Shown in pieces: positions 1 to 7,723 of a stretch of DNA of 64,000 nucleotides. Where the stretch lies: contig NZ_JOBF01000020.1 of NCBI RefSeq assembly GCF_000718635.1, positions 87,150 to 151,149 of the forward strand, given 5' to 3'. Both the position numbers and the translations under genes were made by a program. Numbering within the stretch: position 1 is the first letter of the stretch; every line of letters starts with the position of its first letter. The notes under the pieces were generated by a model. It searched no databases. It saw only the letters and a list, made by a program, of their open reading frames with translations, and had not been told where the DNA came from. The stretch comes from Streptomyces varsoviensis. Its GTDB lineage: Bacteria; Actinomycetota; Actinomycetes; Streptomycetales; Streptomycetaceae.

Positions 1-987
1 GCGGATGCCGCGCGCCTCGCCCCGGTCTCCGGCCCCGGCTCCCCGGCCAAGGGGAAGGCGGCCGTGCACCAGGCGGCCACCACCGCCCAGGACGAGCAGC
101 GCGTACGTGCGTACTGGACGCCGGAGCGGATCGCCGCCCTGTCCGCCCCGCTCTCGAAGAACCCTCCCCTCGACCGGGCCGACGGGGCCCGCTGGAAGGG
201 CGACGGCGCCGTGACCACCACGGTGGGGCGGCTCTTCTTCACCGACCACGGCGAGGACGCGAGCTGTACGGCGACGCTGGTCAAGAGCGCGAACCACAGC
301 ACGCTCGCGACGGCCGCCCACTGCCTCAACAACACCGACCTGCTGGGCGACCACGACGAGTGGCAGAGCAACCTCCTGTTCGTCCCCGGTTTCCGGGACG
401 GGCGCGCCCCGCTGGGCCGCTTCGTGGTCCGGCAGGCCGTGCTCAACTCCATCTGGCTGGAGAACGACCAGATGGACTCGCGTACGTACGACGCGCACGA
501 CCAGGGGTTCGCCGTGGTCGGCCGGAACGAGCGCGGGAAGACCGTCGAAGAGGCGGCGGGCGCGGCCCAGGACATCGCCTTCGACGCTCCCGGGAACCGT
601 GCGGCCTACGAGTTCGGCTACCCCCGCGCGGCCTCGGACGACGCCCGCGAGGGCCTGCCGGAGTACACCGGCAGGGAGCTGGCCTACTGCCAGGGGACCC
701 CGCGGGAATACCCGGGCACCGAGGAGGCCCCCGAGCCGGCGGGCCAGTGGGGCGTGCCGTGCGTCATGGGCGGGGGCGCGAGCGGCGGCCCGCGCCTCAG
801 CGGCTTCTCGTCCGGTACGGGCCTCGGCACCGTCGTCGGCGTCGATACGCAGTCGGGCCGGATGGACTCCACCGGCGCGGTGTGCGGCGACGAGTACGAC
901 GCGAAGTGTCTGCGGCATCTGGTCGGAACGCAATTCACCGCCGCTCTCACCAAGCCGCTCTTCGACAATGCCCAGCACCTGAGCTGA
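1..987 (+). CDS. Secreted trypsin-like serine protease (5' end outside window)
   Basis: The reading frame is open from the first base, so the N-terminus, and any signal peptide, lies outside the window. The GTG at 64 is an internal codon more likely than the real start. The chymotrypsin-fold triad is visible: His in TAAHC (codon at 319), a candidate Asp in the following DQGFAVV region, and the nucleophile Ser in GGGASGGP (codon at 781). Several Cys residues could form disulfides, as expected for an exported enzyme. It probably cleaves proteins outside the cell. The next gene, also a secreted hydrolase, follows 49 bases later on the same strand, so co-expression is possible. Family assignment is secure, substrate is unknown. 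Confidence 0.8.
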   Translation, partial: ADAARLAPVSGPGSPAKGKAAVHQAATTAQDEQRVRAYWTPERIAALSAPLSKNPPLDRADGARWKGDGAVTTTVGRLFFTDHGEDASCTATLVKSANHSTLATAAHCLNNTDLLGDHDEWQSNLLFVPGFRDGRAPLGRFVVRQAVLNSIWLENDQMDSRTYDAHDQGFAVVGRNERGKTVEEAAGAAQDIAFDAPGNRAAYEFGYPRAASDDAREGLPEYTGRELAYCQGTPREYPGTEEAPEPAGQWGVPCVMGGGASGGPRLSGFSSGTGLGTVVGVDTQSGRMDSTGAVCGDEYDAKCLRHLVGTQFTAALTKPLFDNAQHLS

Positions 988-1036
988 CGCGCCGCCCGAA
1001 CCCCGCCCCCTCCTCTTCGCTGAACGGACACTTTCG

Positions 1037-2524
1037 ATGAACGGTCACTTGACGGACTCGCAGCGGAACGCGCACCCCCTGCCCCCGCGGAACCCCCGCG
1101 GTTCCTCCCGCCGCGCCAAACGCCCAACGGCCCGGGTGGCCCTGGCGTGCGCCCTCGCTCCGTCCGTACTGGCCCCCGCCCTGCTCGCCCCGTTCGTATG
1201 CGCCTCACCCGCCCACGCCGCCGCTCCGAAATCGTCCGGGTCCGCCGGCGGCGCGGTGCTCGAAGCCCGCTACAACCTCGGTGACCAGGCGTTCCACCCC
1301 CCGGCCTCGCTCGGCTACCAGGGCGACGGCGAACTGGCGGCCACCGTCTACTACCCGGCGGCTCTCGGCGATGGCCGGCACCCCGTCGTCCTCATGCAGC
1401 ACGGCTCGTGGGAGACCTGCGCCGACGCCTCGGCCGCCGCCGACCGCGCCCGTGCGGAGAAGGCGCGCGACCAGGCGCGCGAGCGCGGCGACAAGGCCGA
1501 GGAAGCACGCCAGGACGCGCTGGTGGAAAAGGCGTCGGACAAGCTGTGGGCCTGGCCCTGCGCCCCGGGGATCAAGGAGATCCCCAGCCGCGAGGGGTAC
1601 GACTACCTCGGGCGCGCGCTCGCCGCCAAGGGCTTCGTGGTCGTCTCAGTCGGCGCCAACGGCATCAACGCCACGGCCGGCGGGCAGGCCGACACGGTCT
1701 ACCAGGCCCGCGCCGCCCTGATCGACGAGCACCTGCGGCTCTGGCAGCGCCTCGTCCGCTCGGGCGACGGGCCGCTGCGCGGGGCTTTGAAGGCAGCGAA
1801 GACCGGGGCCCCGGTCACGACGAGCTTCCGCGACCGGCTCGACATGGGCCGGGTCGGGCTGCTCGGCCACTCCATGGGCGGCGGCGGAGTGATGCAGGAG
1901 ATCGCCGACGACCACCGCTCCGCCTGGCCCGAGGGCGTGGACATCAAGGCCGCGTTCGCCCTCGCCCCCACGGCCACCTGGGACAACGAGCCGGTGACCC
2001 GGACCCCCTTCGCCGTCATGTGGGGCACCTGCGACGAGGTCAACACCGGTTCCTTCTTCGAACAGAACCGGGCCGCCGCGCGCGTACCCGTCTACAAGTA
2101 CACGCTGACCGGCGGCAACCACGCCTTCTACAACCGCCAGTGGTCGCCGAGCAGCGGCCAGGTGGCCTCGCGTGACGACGCCATGCCGGGCGCGCGGCCC
2201 GGCACCTGCCTCTCCCAGTTCCCGGACCGGGACCAGCCGCAGCGCGAGCAGCCGCGGCTGGCGGAGGGCGAGCAGCGGCTGCTGACCACCAACCGTGTGA
2301 CGGCGTTCTTCGAACGGTTCCTGGAGAACAGGACCGACCGCGACGCCTATCTGAGCGGCGCGCGGCCGTTCCCGGGCGAGCCGAAGAAAACCGTCACGAC
2401 GGCGTTCACGACGGGAACGACGGGAACGACGGGAACGACGGGGAAGGCAAGTACGGCTGCGGGTACGGCAGGTACCGCAGCCGGTACGGCAGGTACGGCT
2501 GCGAGCGAGGCCGAGCAGCGGTAG
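1037..2524 (+). CDS. Secreted alpha/beta hydrolase (cutinase/PAF-acetylhydrolase-like)
   Basis: An exported esterase or lipase-like enzyme of 495 residues. The N-terminus has an Arg-rich segment, then a hydrophobic stretch ending in AHA, which reads as a signal peptide of about 60 residues. The nucleophile elbow GHSMGGGG places the catalytic Ser at residue 279. Candidate acid and His follow in GTCDEV and GGNHAFY. An Ala/Lys/Glu-rich insertion around residues 130-165 is unusual for the family. The C-terminus ends in short in-frame repeats (TGTTGTTG and AAGTAGT types) encoded by near-perfect DNA repeats at about 2400-2515, a flexible low-complexity tail prone to slippage. The ATG at 1037 is chosen because it gives the complete signal peptide. 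Confidence 0.8.
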   Translation: MNGHLTDSQRNAHPLPPRNPRGSSRRAKRPTARVALACALAPSVLAPALLAPFVCASPAHAAAPKSSGSAGGAVLEARYNLGDQAFHPPASLGYQGDGELAATVYYPAALGDGRHPVVLMQHGSWETCADASAAADRARAEKARDQARERGDKAEEARQDALVEKASDKLWAWPCAPGIKEIPSREGYDYLGRALAAKGFVVVSVGANGINATAGGQADTVYQARAALIDEHLRLWQRLVRSGDGPLRGALKAAKTGAPVTTSFRDRLDMGRVGLLGHSMGGGGVMQEIADDHRSAWPEGVDIKAAFALAPTATWDNEPVTRTPFAVMWGTCDEVNTGSFFEQNRAAARVPVYKYTLTGGNHAFYNRQWSPSSGQVASRDDAMPGARPGTCLSQFPDRDQPQREQPRLAEGEQRLLTTNRVTAFFERFLENRTDRDAYLSGARPFPGEPKKTVTTAFTTGTTGTTGTTGKASTAAGTAGTAAGTAGTAASEAEQR

Positions 2525-2552
2525 TGCGGGGCGGGCGGGCCGAACCGGGCCG

Positions 2553-3317
2553 CTACTGCCGGGTCAGGTAGTGGAACAGCCCGTCGGAGGTGACGCCCTC
2601 GGAGCGGAAGCCGCACTGCTTGAGCAGCCGTTCGGCCTGCTCCATGGTGTAGAGGCGGTACTCGCAGCGCTGGTGCGCCACGGTCTCCTCGCCCGCTCCG
2701 CCCTGCCTGTTCCCGGCCGCTCGTCTGACGTAGTAGTCCTTGGTGAAGGTGTTGTCGGGCGCCAGGCGGATCTTCTGGGAGTAGACCAGCCCGCCTGGCA
2801 GGGGGCGTTCGTGGTCGCGGTGCGGCCCTTGGGTCGCCAGGGCCAGGAGGCCGTCTGGCTTCAGGGCCGCGTGCACCCTGCTGAGCGCGGTGATGTTGTC
2901 GTCTTCCTCCAAAAGGTGGCTGGCGAGGACGGGCTCGTCGCTGTCGATGCCGTCGCCCCCGTCGCCGTCGTCGTGGATGAAGTACCAGACGCCGCCGACC
3001 GAGTACGCCGCGTCGAAGCGCGACGGGAGGGTCAGGTGGCGGAGGTCCGCCTGTACGAACTCCGCGCGCCCGCCCAGCCGTCTGCGTGCCTGGTCGAGCA
3101 TGCTCTCCGTATGGTCGACGCCGGTGATCTCCAGACCGGTCGGCGCCAGGTCCAGAAGCTTCTCGCAGACGAGCCCCGTGCCCGCGCCGATCTCCAGGAG
3201 CCGCCGGCGGTCGCCGATGAGACCGAGCAGCGTACGGGCGTAGGCGTCGTAGTCGTAGTAGCCGGACGTCATGATCAGGTCGTAGTGGGTTGAGAGCCCC
3301 TCGTAGGAATCGCTCAC
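2553..3317 (-). CDS. Class I SAM-dependent methyltransferase
   Basis: A 254-residue protein with the Rossmann methyltransferase core. Motif I is LLEIGAGTGLVCEKLL near residues 40-56, followed by an acidic motif II at TGVDHTESML and a motif-IV-like EFVQADLRHL. It should transfer a methyl group from S-adenosylmethionine to a small molecule, but the acceptor cannot be read from the sequence. It starts with GTG and is convergent with the secreted hydrolase, separated by only 28 bases. An acidic insertion DDGDGGDGIDSDE near residue 115 is not typical of the family. Confidence 0.8.
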   Translation of the reverse strand: MSDSYEGLSTHYDLIMTSGYYDYDAYARTLLGLIGDRRRLLEIGAGTGLVCEKLLDLAPTGLEITGVDHTESMLDQARRRLGGRAEFVQADLRHLTLPSRFDAAYSVGGVWYFIHDDGDGGDGIDSDEPVLASHLLEEDDNITALSRVHAALKPDGLLALATQGPHRDHERPLPGGLVYSQKIRLAPDNTFTKDYYVRRAAGNRQGGAGEETVAHQRCEYRLYTMEQAERLLKQCGFRSEGVTSDGLFHYLTRQ

Positions 3318-3489
3318 GGGCGGACTCTAATGACGCGGGTATGAAGCCGACAGGGCCCTTTTGAGCCGTGCGGCCTCCTGGGGCGCGTGGTGCGGGCGAC
3401 GGCGCGATTCGGCCGTGGCCGGGGCCCAGATCGGCCGACCCGGCACACTCCCCGCCGCCCCAATACCGCCTCGGCTGCCGCTCGCTCCC

Positions 3490-3525
3490 CGGTCGGCCGC
3501 CGCCGTACGCAGTGGCGGCCGACCG
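3490..3525 (-). terminator. Stem-loop terminator after VOC gene
   Basis: A perfect 12-bp inverted repeat (CGGTCGGCCGCC and GGCGGCCGACCG, loop 12) sits 10 bases past the stop codon of the VOC gene that reads leftwards. There is no U-tract, as is usual for actinobacterial terminators. Confidence 0.65.
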
Positions 3526-3534
3526 GGGGCCCGG

Positions 3535-3999
3535 CTAATGCACGCAGTATTCGTTGCCCTCCGGGTCCGTCATGATCACCCATTCGCCGGACGGCTCCCT
3601 GACGTGCCGCTGGACCTCGGCTCCGAGCGCCTGGTGGCGCCGTACCTCTGTCTGCAGCTCGCCCGCGGGGCTGTGCAGGTCTATGTGCAGGCGGTTCTTG
3701 CCCGTCTTCGCCTCCTCCGGCGGCACGCGGTTGAAGAGGATTCGGCGTCCGGCGCCCACGCCGCTCTTCGCGTCGTACGGGTCGTCGGGGTGGCGCACCG
3801 CCGCCGCGTCCCGCCAGGCGCGCCGTCCGTGATGGTCGGTGACGATGCCGGGCGGGACGGCCCCGAGGTCGAGGAGTTCCGTGATGAGAACACTGTGGTC
3901 CTCGACCTCGTAGCCGAGCGCGGCCGCCCAGAAGTCGGCCTGGGCGTGCGGGCCGTGGGCGTCGATGACGAGTTTCCAGTGCAGAGGCGTCGCGGTCAT
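3535..3999 (-). CDS. VOC superfamily protein (glyoxalase-like)
   Basis: A 154-residue vicinal-oxygen-chelate protein of the actinobacterial glyoxalase-like type. Features are the opening strand HWKLVIDAHGPHAQADFWAAAL, a central NRLHIDLH metal-ligand-type strand, and the closing EWVIMTDPEGNEYCVH, a variant of the usual DPEGNxFxV ending. Such proteins bind a metal or small hydrophobic compounds; many are uncharacterised or act in drug binding. The ATG at 3999 is preferred over the GTG codons three to four codons upstream because it begins a standard N-terminus. Function beyond the fold is unknown. Confidence 0.75.
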   Translation of the reverse strand: MTATPLHWKLVIDAHGPHAQADFWAAALGYEVEDHSVLITELLDLGAVPPGIVTDHHGRRAWRDAAAVRHPDDPYDAKSGVGAGRRILFNRVPPEEAKTGKNRLHIDLHSPAGELQTEVRRHQALGAEVQRHVREPSGEWVIMTDPEGNEYCVH

Positions 4000-4085
4000 G
4001 GTCACCACTTATAGCCCCGGGCACTGACAACGACGCTCCGGCTTGGCGCGGTCAGCGGGCGCCGTTCAAGTTCAACGGGTGTCGT

Positions 4086-4922
4086 TCAGTCCAAGAGGCC
4101 GCTGATTTCTTCGTGGAGTCCTCGGGCTCCTCGGGGCAGGTGGAGGGGCCAGCGGTCGGCCGCCTCGGCGGCCAGGTCACGGCTCCAGCGCCAGCTTTCG
4201 CGCGCCGCCGTCCGTACGTCCTCGTGGCGGGCCGCCGCTGTGGTGGAGGTGTAGCGGTCGCGGTCGGCGGCGGGCAGGTCGCGTTCGAGGGCGCGGCTGG
4301 GGGTGAGCCAGTGAGCCGTGCTGTCGCGCAGGAGGCGGCAGAGCTGGAGCTGCTGGGGTGCGACGACGGCGTGCAGGAGGTTGTGGGCGCGGGCGGTCTC
4401 GCCGCGGGCCAGGACATGGGCGAGCATGAGCGTCCAGTTGGTCAGCTCGTCGATGAGCTGCCGGGCGGTCGCCGCGGGCTCGGGCGGGCGGAACTCCGCC
4501 AGTCGCCGGGCCGCGCGGGTCAGCCGTCCGGTGCGGTCGAGCAGGACGGCGTCGTCCGGGCGGGGCAGGTGCACCATCCCCTGCCAGGTGGGCACCTCGT
4601 CGATGCCGGTGCCCGCCGCCGTGAGGTGGAACTCGCCGCGCATCAGATCGTCGAAGACCACGGCGAGGATGCCGTACATGTTGGTGTACGCGAGCTTGAG
4701 CGGCGCGAGCTGTTCGAGGAAGGCGGGGCCGTCGAAGTCGGCGAGGCGGTCGTCCTGGATGTAGAGATACGCCTCGATGTCGGAGTGGGCATCGGCCTCC
4801 CCGAGGGTCCACGAGCCGTAGAGGAGGACGCCCTCCAGGCGGGGCTCGGCTTGGGCGAGGCGCCGCAGGCGGTCGATGCGGTCGTCCAGGGCGGGGCTGG
4901 GGCTGAGGGAACGCGTGTGCAT
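4086..4922 (-). CDS. Lincosamide-nucleotidyltransferase-like enzyme (Lnu(B/F) type)
   Basis: A 278-residue nucleotidyltransferase. The catalytic signature is near the N-terminus: G36-S37 followed by D48-x-E50 within YGSWTLGEADAHSDIE, the GS-x(n)-DxE pattern of the pol-beta superfamily. The order and length match the Lnu(B)/Lnu(F) group (about 270 residues), which adenylylates the hydroxyl of lincomycin and clindamycin; the C-terminal half is helical. The ATG at 4922 is chosen because a strong ribosome site AGGAG lies 10 bases upstream. That same site is complementary to an upstream leader (see attenuator), which strongly suggests an antibiotic-induced resistance gene. The actual substrate could be another drug. 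Confidence 0.75.
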   Translation of the reverse strand: MHTRSLSPSPALDDRIDRLRRLAQAEPRLEGVLLYGSWTLGEADAHSDIEAYLYIQDDRLADFDGPAFLEQLAPLKLAYTNMYGILAVVFDDLMRGEFHLTAAGTGIDEVPTWQGMVHLPRPDDAVLLDRTGRLTRAARRLAEFRPPEPAATARQLIDELTNWTLMLAHVLARGETARAHNLLHAVVAPQQLQLCRLLRDSTAHWLTPSRALERDLPAADRDRYTSTTAAARHEDVRTAARESWRWSRDLAAEAADRWPLHLPRGARGLHEEISGLLD

Positions 4923-4931
4923 GATGGGGTG

Positions 4932-5033
4932 ACTTCTCCTGAAGTGGGCGTGCGAGCGCACGCTGACGAGGCCCGTCGGCTGGCGGGCGGAGGTCCGGGG
5001 ACTGGCGCGGCGGCCGGTCCGTTCAGGAGAAGT
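4932..5033 (-). promoter_or_regulatory. Putative translational attenuator of the nucleotidyltransferase gene
   Basis: On the transcribed (minus) strand a 12-base segment ACTTCTCCTGAA (plus-strand 5022-5033) is perfectly complementary to TTCAGGAGAAGT (plus-strand 4932-4943), which contains the ribosome binding site of the nucleotidyltransferase. The two are separated by 78 bases, with a small GTGCG/CGCAC hairpin in between. Base pairing would hide the ribosome site. The upstream arm overlaps the last codons and stop of a five-codon leader ORF, so a ribosome stalled there would free the downstream gene. This is the classic erm-like logic; the mechanism is inferred from the pairing. Confidence 0.7.
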
Positions 5034-5040
5034 TGCACAT
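5023..5040 (-). CDS. Five-codon leader peptide MCNFS
   Basis: Minus-strand ORF ATG-TGC-AAC-TTC-TCC-TGA. It encodes Met-Cys-Asn-Phe-Ser and its last three codons form the arm that can pair with the ribosome site of the resistance-like gene. A -10-like TATGCT ends seven bases before its ATG, so the transcript would begin at or next to the ATG and the leader would be translated from a leaderless 5' end, a common arrangement for actinobacterial upstream ORFs. It is too short for any homology argument; the call rests on position and pairing. Confidence 0.55.
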   Translation of the reverse strand: MCNFS

Positions 5041-5047
5041 GATCGAG

Positions 5048-5053
5048 AGCATA
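5048..5053 (-). promoter_or_regulatory. Candidate -10 element (TATGCT) of the attenuated transcript
   Basis: TATGCT on the minus strand, seven bases before the leader ATG. The matching -35 is poor (TGTCCG, 18-base spacing), so an activator may be needed. Inference from consensus only. Confidence 0.4.
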
Positions 5054-5195
5054 GACGGCGCCGTCGGCCGACGGACAGCCGGGCCGCCGGGCCCGTCGGC
5101 CCCGATGGGAGGCCGCCGGGGCCCGGCGGCAGGCGGGCCTGCTCGACCGCGGGCGGATTCGCCCGGCGGAGCAAAGCCGGACGGCAGGCCGGACG

Positions 5196-5651
5196 TCAGC
5201 TCGGGCGCGGTTCGCCGCGGTAGGTGCCGAAGGCCCACTTGTTGCCCTCGGGGTCGGCGATGGCGAATTCCCGGCTGCCGTACGGCTGGTCCTCCAGTTC
5301 CCGGATGATCTGTACGCCCGCCTCGCTGAGCCGGGCGTACAGCTCGTCCACATGGTCGGTGACGACGTACGCGCCGAAGGTGCCCGGGCGCACGCACCAT
5401 TCGCCGTCGGGGTCGAAGGAGCCGAGCATCACGGCTCCGCCCTCGGGCCAGTCCAGTTGGGCGTGGGCGACGCGGCCGCCGTCCTCGTACACGGCCGTCC
5501 GCAGGAAGCCGACCGTCTCGACGAGGAAGTCGATGAGGGCGGGAGCGTCATCGGCCTTGAGGGTCGGGAAGATCTCGGGGGTACGGGCCGGGGCCGGGGT
5601 GTGCTGGGTGGTCCGGGCGTGCTGCGTGGTCTGTGTTTCCGTGGTGTTCAT
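5196..5651 (-). CDS. VOC superfamily protein (glyoxalase/bleomycin-resistance-like)
   Basis: A 151-residue VOC protein. After a Thr/Gln-rich N-terminus (about 25 residues) comes the fold core: IFPTLKADDAPALIDFLVETVG, then AHAQLDWPEGGAVMLG, the second half YVVTDHVDELYARLSEAG, and the terminal DPEGNKWAFGTY. This pattern matches proteins annotated as glyoxalases or PhnB-like. Its start lies four bases from the stop of the AraC-type gene upstream, so the two are almost certainly co-transcribed and the VOC protein may bind or detoxify the compound the regulator senses. Confidence 0.75.
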   Translation of the reverse strand: MNTTETQTTQHARTTQHTPAPARTPEIFPTLKADDAPALIDFLVETVGFLRTAVYEDGGRVAHAQLDWPEGGAVMLGSFDPDGEWCVRPGTFGAYVVTDHVDELYARLSEAGVQIIRELEDQPYGSREFAIADPEGNKWAFGTYRGEPRPS

Positions 5652-5655
5652 GGGT

Positions 5656-6528
5656 TCAGCCTCCGCCGTTGAGGTGGCCCCCGGCTTGGATATTCCGGCA
5701 CTCTTCGGCCAGCCACGCGCTGGGGCTGACGCCCGTGTACTGGTGGAAGTCGCGGACGAGGTGCGAATGGTCGTAGTACCCGCAGGCCGCCGCCGTACGG
5801 GCCAGGTCGGGGGCGGCGCCCGCGGCGGTCGCGCGGGCGAGCACCGCCTTGACGTGGTCGAAGCGCATCAGGCGGGCCGCCTGTTTGGGCGTCGCGCCGG
5901 TCTCGGCGCGGAAGAGGGTGCTCAGCCGGCGTTCGCTCAGGGCGACGTGCGCGGCGAGACCGCGCAGCGTGCCCGCGCCGCGGTGCCGGGCCAGCCACGC
6001 CCATGCCTCGGCGACCTCGGGGCGCGGCCGCGGCCGGTCGCCATGGGCGGCGAGCCGCTTCTCCAGATAGCCGCCGAGGGCGGCGAAGCGGGCCTCCCAG
6101 CTCGGCGCCTCGATCAGCGCGGAGCGCAGGTCGGCGGCGCGCCGGCCGAGTACGTCGGTGCCGGCCGTGACGAGTTGTCCGGTCAGTTCGGCGGCGGGGA
6201 GCCCGAGGAGGGCGCGGGCCGCGAGCGGGTGCACGGCCAGTTGGATGCCGGTTTCCAGCTCGGGCTGTACGACGTAGGCGGGGCTGTGGTGCAGGCCGCC
6301 CACGACGATGTCCGTGCTGATGGCATCGGCGCCCCTGGCCTGGTCCGGGGTGAGGCCGCTGGTGACGGGCCCGCCCAGGGAGAAGATCAGGGTGAGGTAG
6401 GGGGACGGCAGCCCGCGGTGGAGCGGGCGGGCCCCCGCCTGACCTGGCCTTACGGCGTGGTAGCCGACCGCGGAGACGACGCCTCCCGGAAGCCGGCCGG
6501 CTCTCACGAACTCTTGCTCCGGTTCCAC
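5656..6528 (-). CDS. AraC-family transcriptional regulator
   Basis: A 290-residue regulator with a C-terminal double helix-turn-helix of AraC type at about residues 185-280. The first helix-turn-helix is in LAAHVALSERRLSTLFRAE and the second in TAAACGYYDHSHLVRDFHQY, ending in TGVSPSAW. The N-terminal 150 residues resemble the sensor part of DUF6597/AraC-like proteins. It starts with GTG. A -10-like CATACT ends six bases before the start, suggesting a leaderless transcript. It is followed four bases later by a VOC gene, probably its target and operon partner. The inducer is unknown. Confidence 0.8.
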   Translation of the reverse strand: MEPEQEFVRAGRLPGGVVSAVGYHAVRPGQAGARPLHRGLPSPYLTLIFSLGGPVTSGLTPDQARGADAISTDIVVGGLHHSPAYVVQPELETGIQLAVHPLAARALLGLPAAELTGQLVTAGTDVLGRRAADLRSALIEAPSWEARFAALGGYLEKRLAAHGDRPRPRPEVAEAWAWLARHRGAGTLRGLAAHVALSERRLSTLFRAETGATPKQAARLMRFDHVKAVLARATAAGAAPDLARTAAACGYYDHSHLVRDFHQYTGVSPSAWLAEECRNIQAGGHLNGGG

Positions 6529-6563
6529 GGTCCCAGTATGCGCTCCGGCTTTTATCGATACGA

Positions 6564-6575
6564 ATAAGCACTTAT
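6564..6575. promoter_or_regulatory. Palindrome ATAAG-CA-CTTAT upstream of AraC gene
   Basis: A 12-bp perfect palindrome in an AT-rich island (TTTATCGATACGAATAAG context) about 35 bases upstream of the AraC-type start. It stands out in the GC-rich surroundings and may be a regulator site or part of the promoter. Confidence 0.4.
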
Positions 6576-6748
6576 CGCCCCTGCCCGCACCGCGTCACCC
6601 CGTTCGCCCGCATCGGCGCTGGTGCCCGCGTCGGCGCTGCTGCCGGGATCGGCGCGGGCGGGGCTGGGCGCGGGCGGCTGGGCGCGGTATGGGCTCGGCG
6701 CCGTACGGGCTCCTGCGAGCGGGGCTCAGGCTCAAGTAGTGCGGCGGC

Positions 6749-7498
6749 TCAAGTAGTACGGCGCAGCCAGTCCGCGAAGCGGGTTTCGGCCAGCCGGGCG
6801 CGGCCCTCCTCGGGAACGAGGCTGCGTTCCGCCAGTTCGGAGCCGTAGTAGCGGGCGTGCGGGTCGGCGACGACCGGACGCGGGTCGTGCCACGCGCGCA
6901 GGGCCTCGGCGACGAGTTCGTCGAAGCGGAACCGCTCGGGCCCGGCCACCTCGGCGGTGCCCTTCAGCGGGGGCTCCACGGCGGCCCGGGCCACCGCTTC
7001 GGCGACGTCCTCGGCGGCCATGGGCTGGAAGAGGACGGGCGGCACGCGCACGGTGTCGCCGCTCGTGGCGGCGTCGGCGATGCCCTTGACGAACTCGAAG
7101 AACTGCGTCGCCCGGATGATCGTGTAGGGGGTCTGTTCCTGTTTGATCAATTGTTCCTGGGCCAATTTCGCGCGGAAGTAGCCGTTGTCCGGCAGTCCCT
7201 CGATGCCGACGATCGACAGCGCCAGGTGGTGCGCCACGCCCTCCGCGGCCTCGAAGGCCAGCAGGTTGCGGGTGGAGGTGGCGAAGAAGTCCAGCACCGC
7301 CGATGCTTCGAAGGACGGCGAATTGGACACGTCCACGACCACCTGGGCTCCGGGCAGCACATCGGCGAGGCCCGCGCCGGTGAGGGTGTCGACGCCCGTA
7401 CTGGGTGCGGCGGGCACCGCCTCGTGCCCGAGGTCGCCGAGTTTGCCGCACACCTTGCCGCCGATGAGGCCGGTGCCTCCGATGACCACGATCTTCAC
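6749..7498 (-). CDS. NmrA-like NAD(P)-binding SDR protein
   Basis: A 249-residue atypical short-chain dehydrogenase. The dinucleotide-binding motif GGTGLIGG is at residues 6-13, directly after the first strand VKIVVI. The later segment HHLALSIVGIEGLPDNGYFRAKLAQE has the Y-x3-K-like pair typical of NmrA/azoreductase-type proteins. GTG at 7498 is chosen because AAAGGAG lies at ideal distance and because upstream in-frame sequence is not protein-like. Such proteins bind NAD(P)H, sometimes as redox sensors; no substrate can be assigned. It is divergent from the lipoprotein gene to its right. Confidence 0.75.
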   Translation of the reverse strand: MKIVVIGGTGLIGGKVCGKLGDLGHEAVPAAPSTGVDTLTGAGLADVLPGAQVVVDVSNSPSFEASAVLDFFATSTRNLLAFEAAEGVAHHLALSIVGIEGLPDNGYFRAKLAQEQLIKQEQTPYTIIRATQFFEFVKGIADAATSGDTVRVPPVLFQPMAAEDVAEAVARAAVEPPLKGTAEVAGPERFRFDELVAEALRAWHDPRPVVADPHARYYGSELAERSLVPEEGRARLAETRFADWLRRTT

Positions 7499-7679
7499 GT
7501 CGCGTGCTCCTTTGCTCGCGAGGCGCCGCCCGGGAGGGTCCCATTGTTCAGAGCCGCGGTGCGCTCGGTGAGCGCCGTTTCCGGACACTTCCGCGGCGGC
7601 GCGCCCGGAGAGGCGGCGTAGTCCCCGCCTCGACAGGCCGCCGTCGCGTCTGCGACAGGACCGTTACACAGAATAGGGT

Positions 7680-7696
7680 TTTCACATGATGTGAAA
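7680..7696. promoter_or_regulatory. 17-bp palindrome in divergent promoter region
   Basis: TTTCACAT-G-ATGTGAAA is a perfect 17-bp palindrome lying 28 bases before the lipoprotein start and about 180 bases before the divergent SDR start. Its AT content contrasts with the flanks. It reads as an operator for a dimeric regulator that is not encoded alongside. Confidence 0.5.
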
Positions 7697-7723
7697 CCTT
7701 TCGCTCCTGATTAACTCAACACC

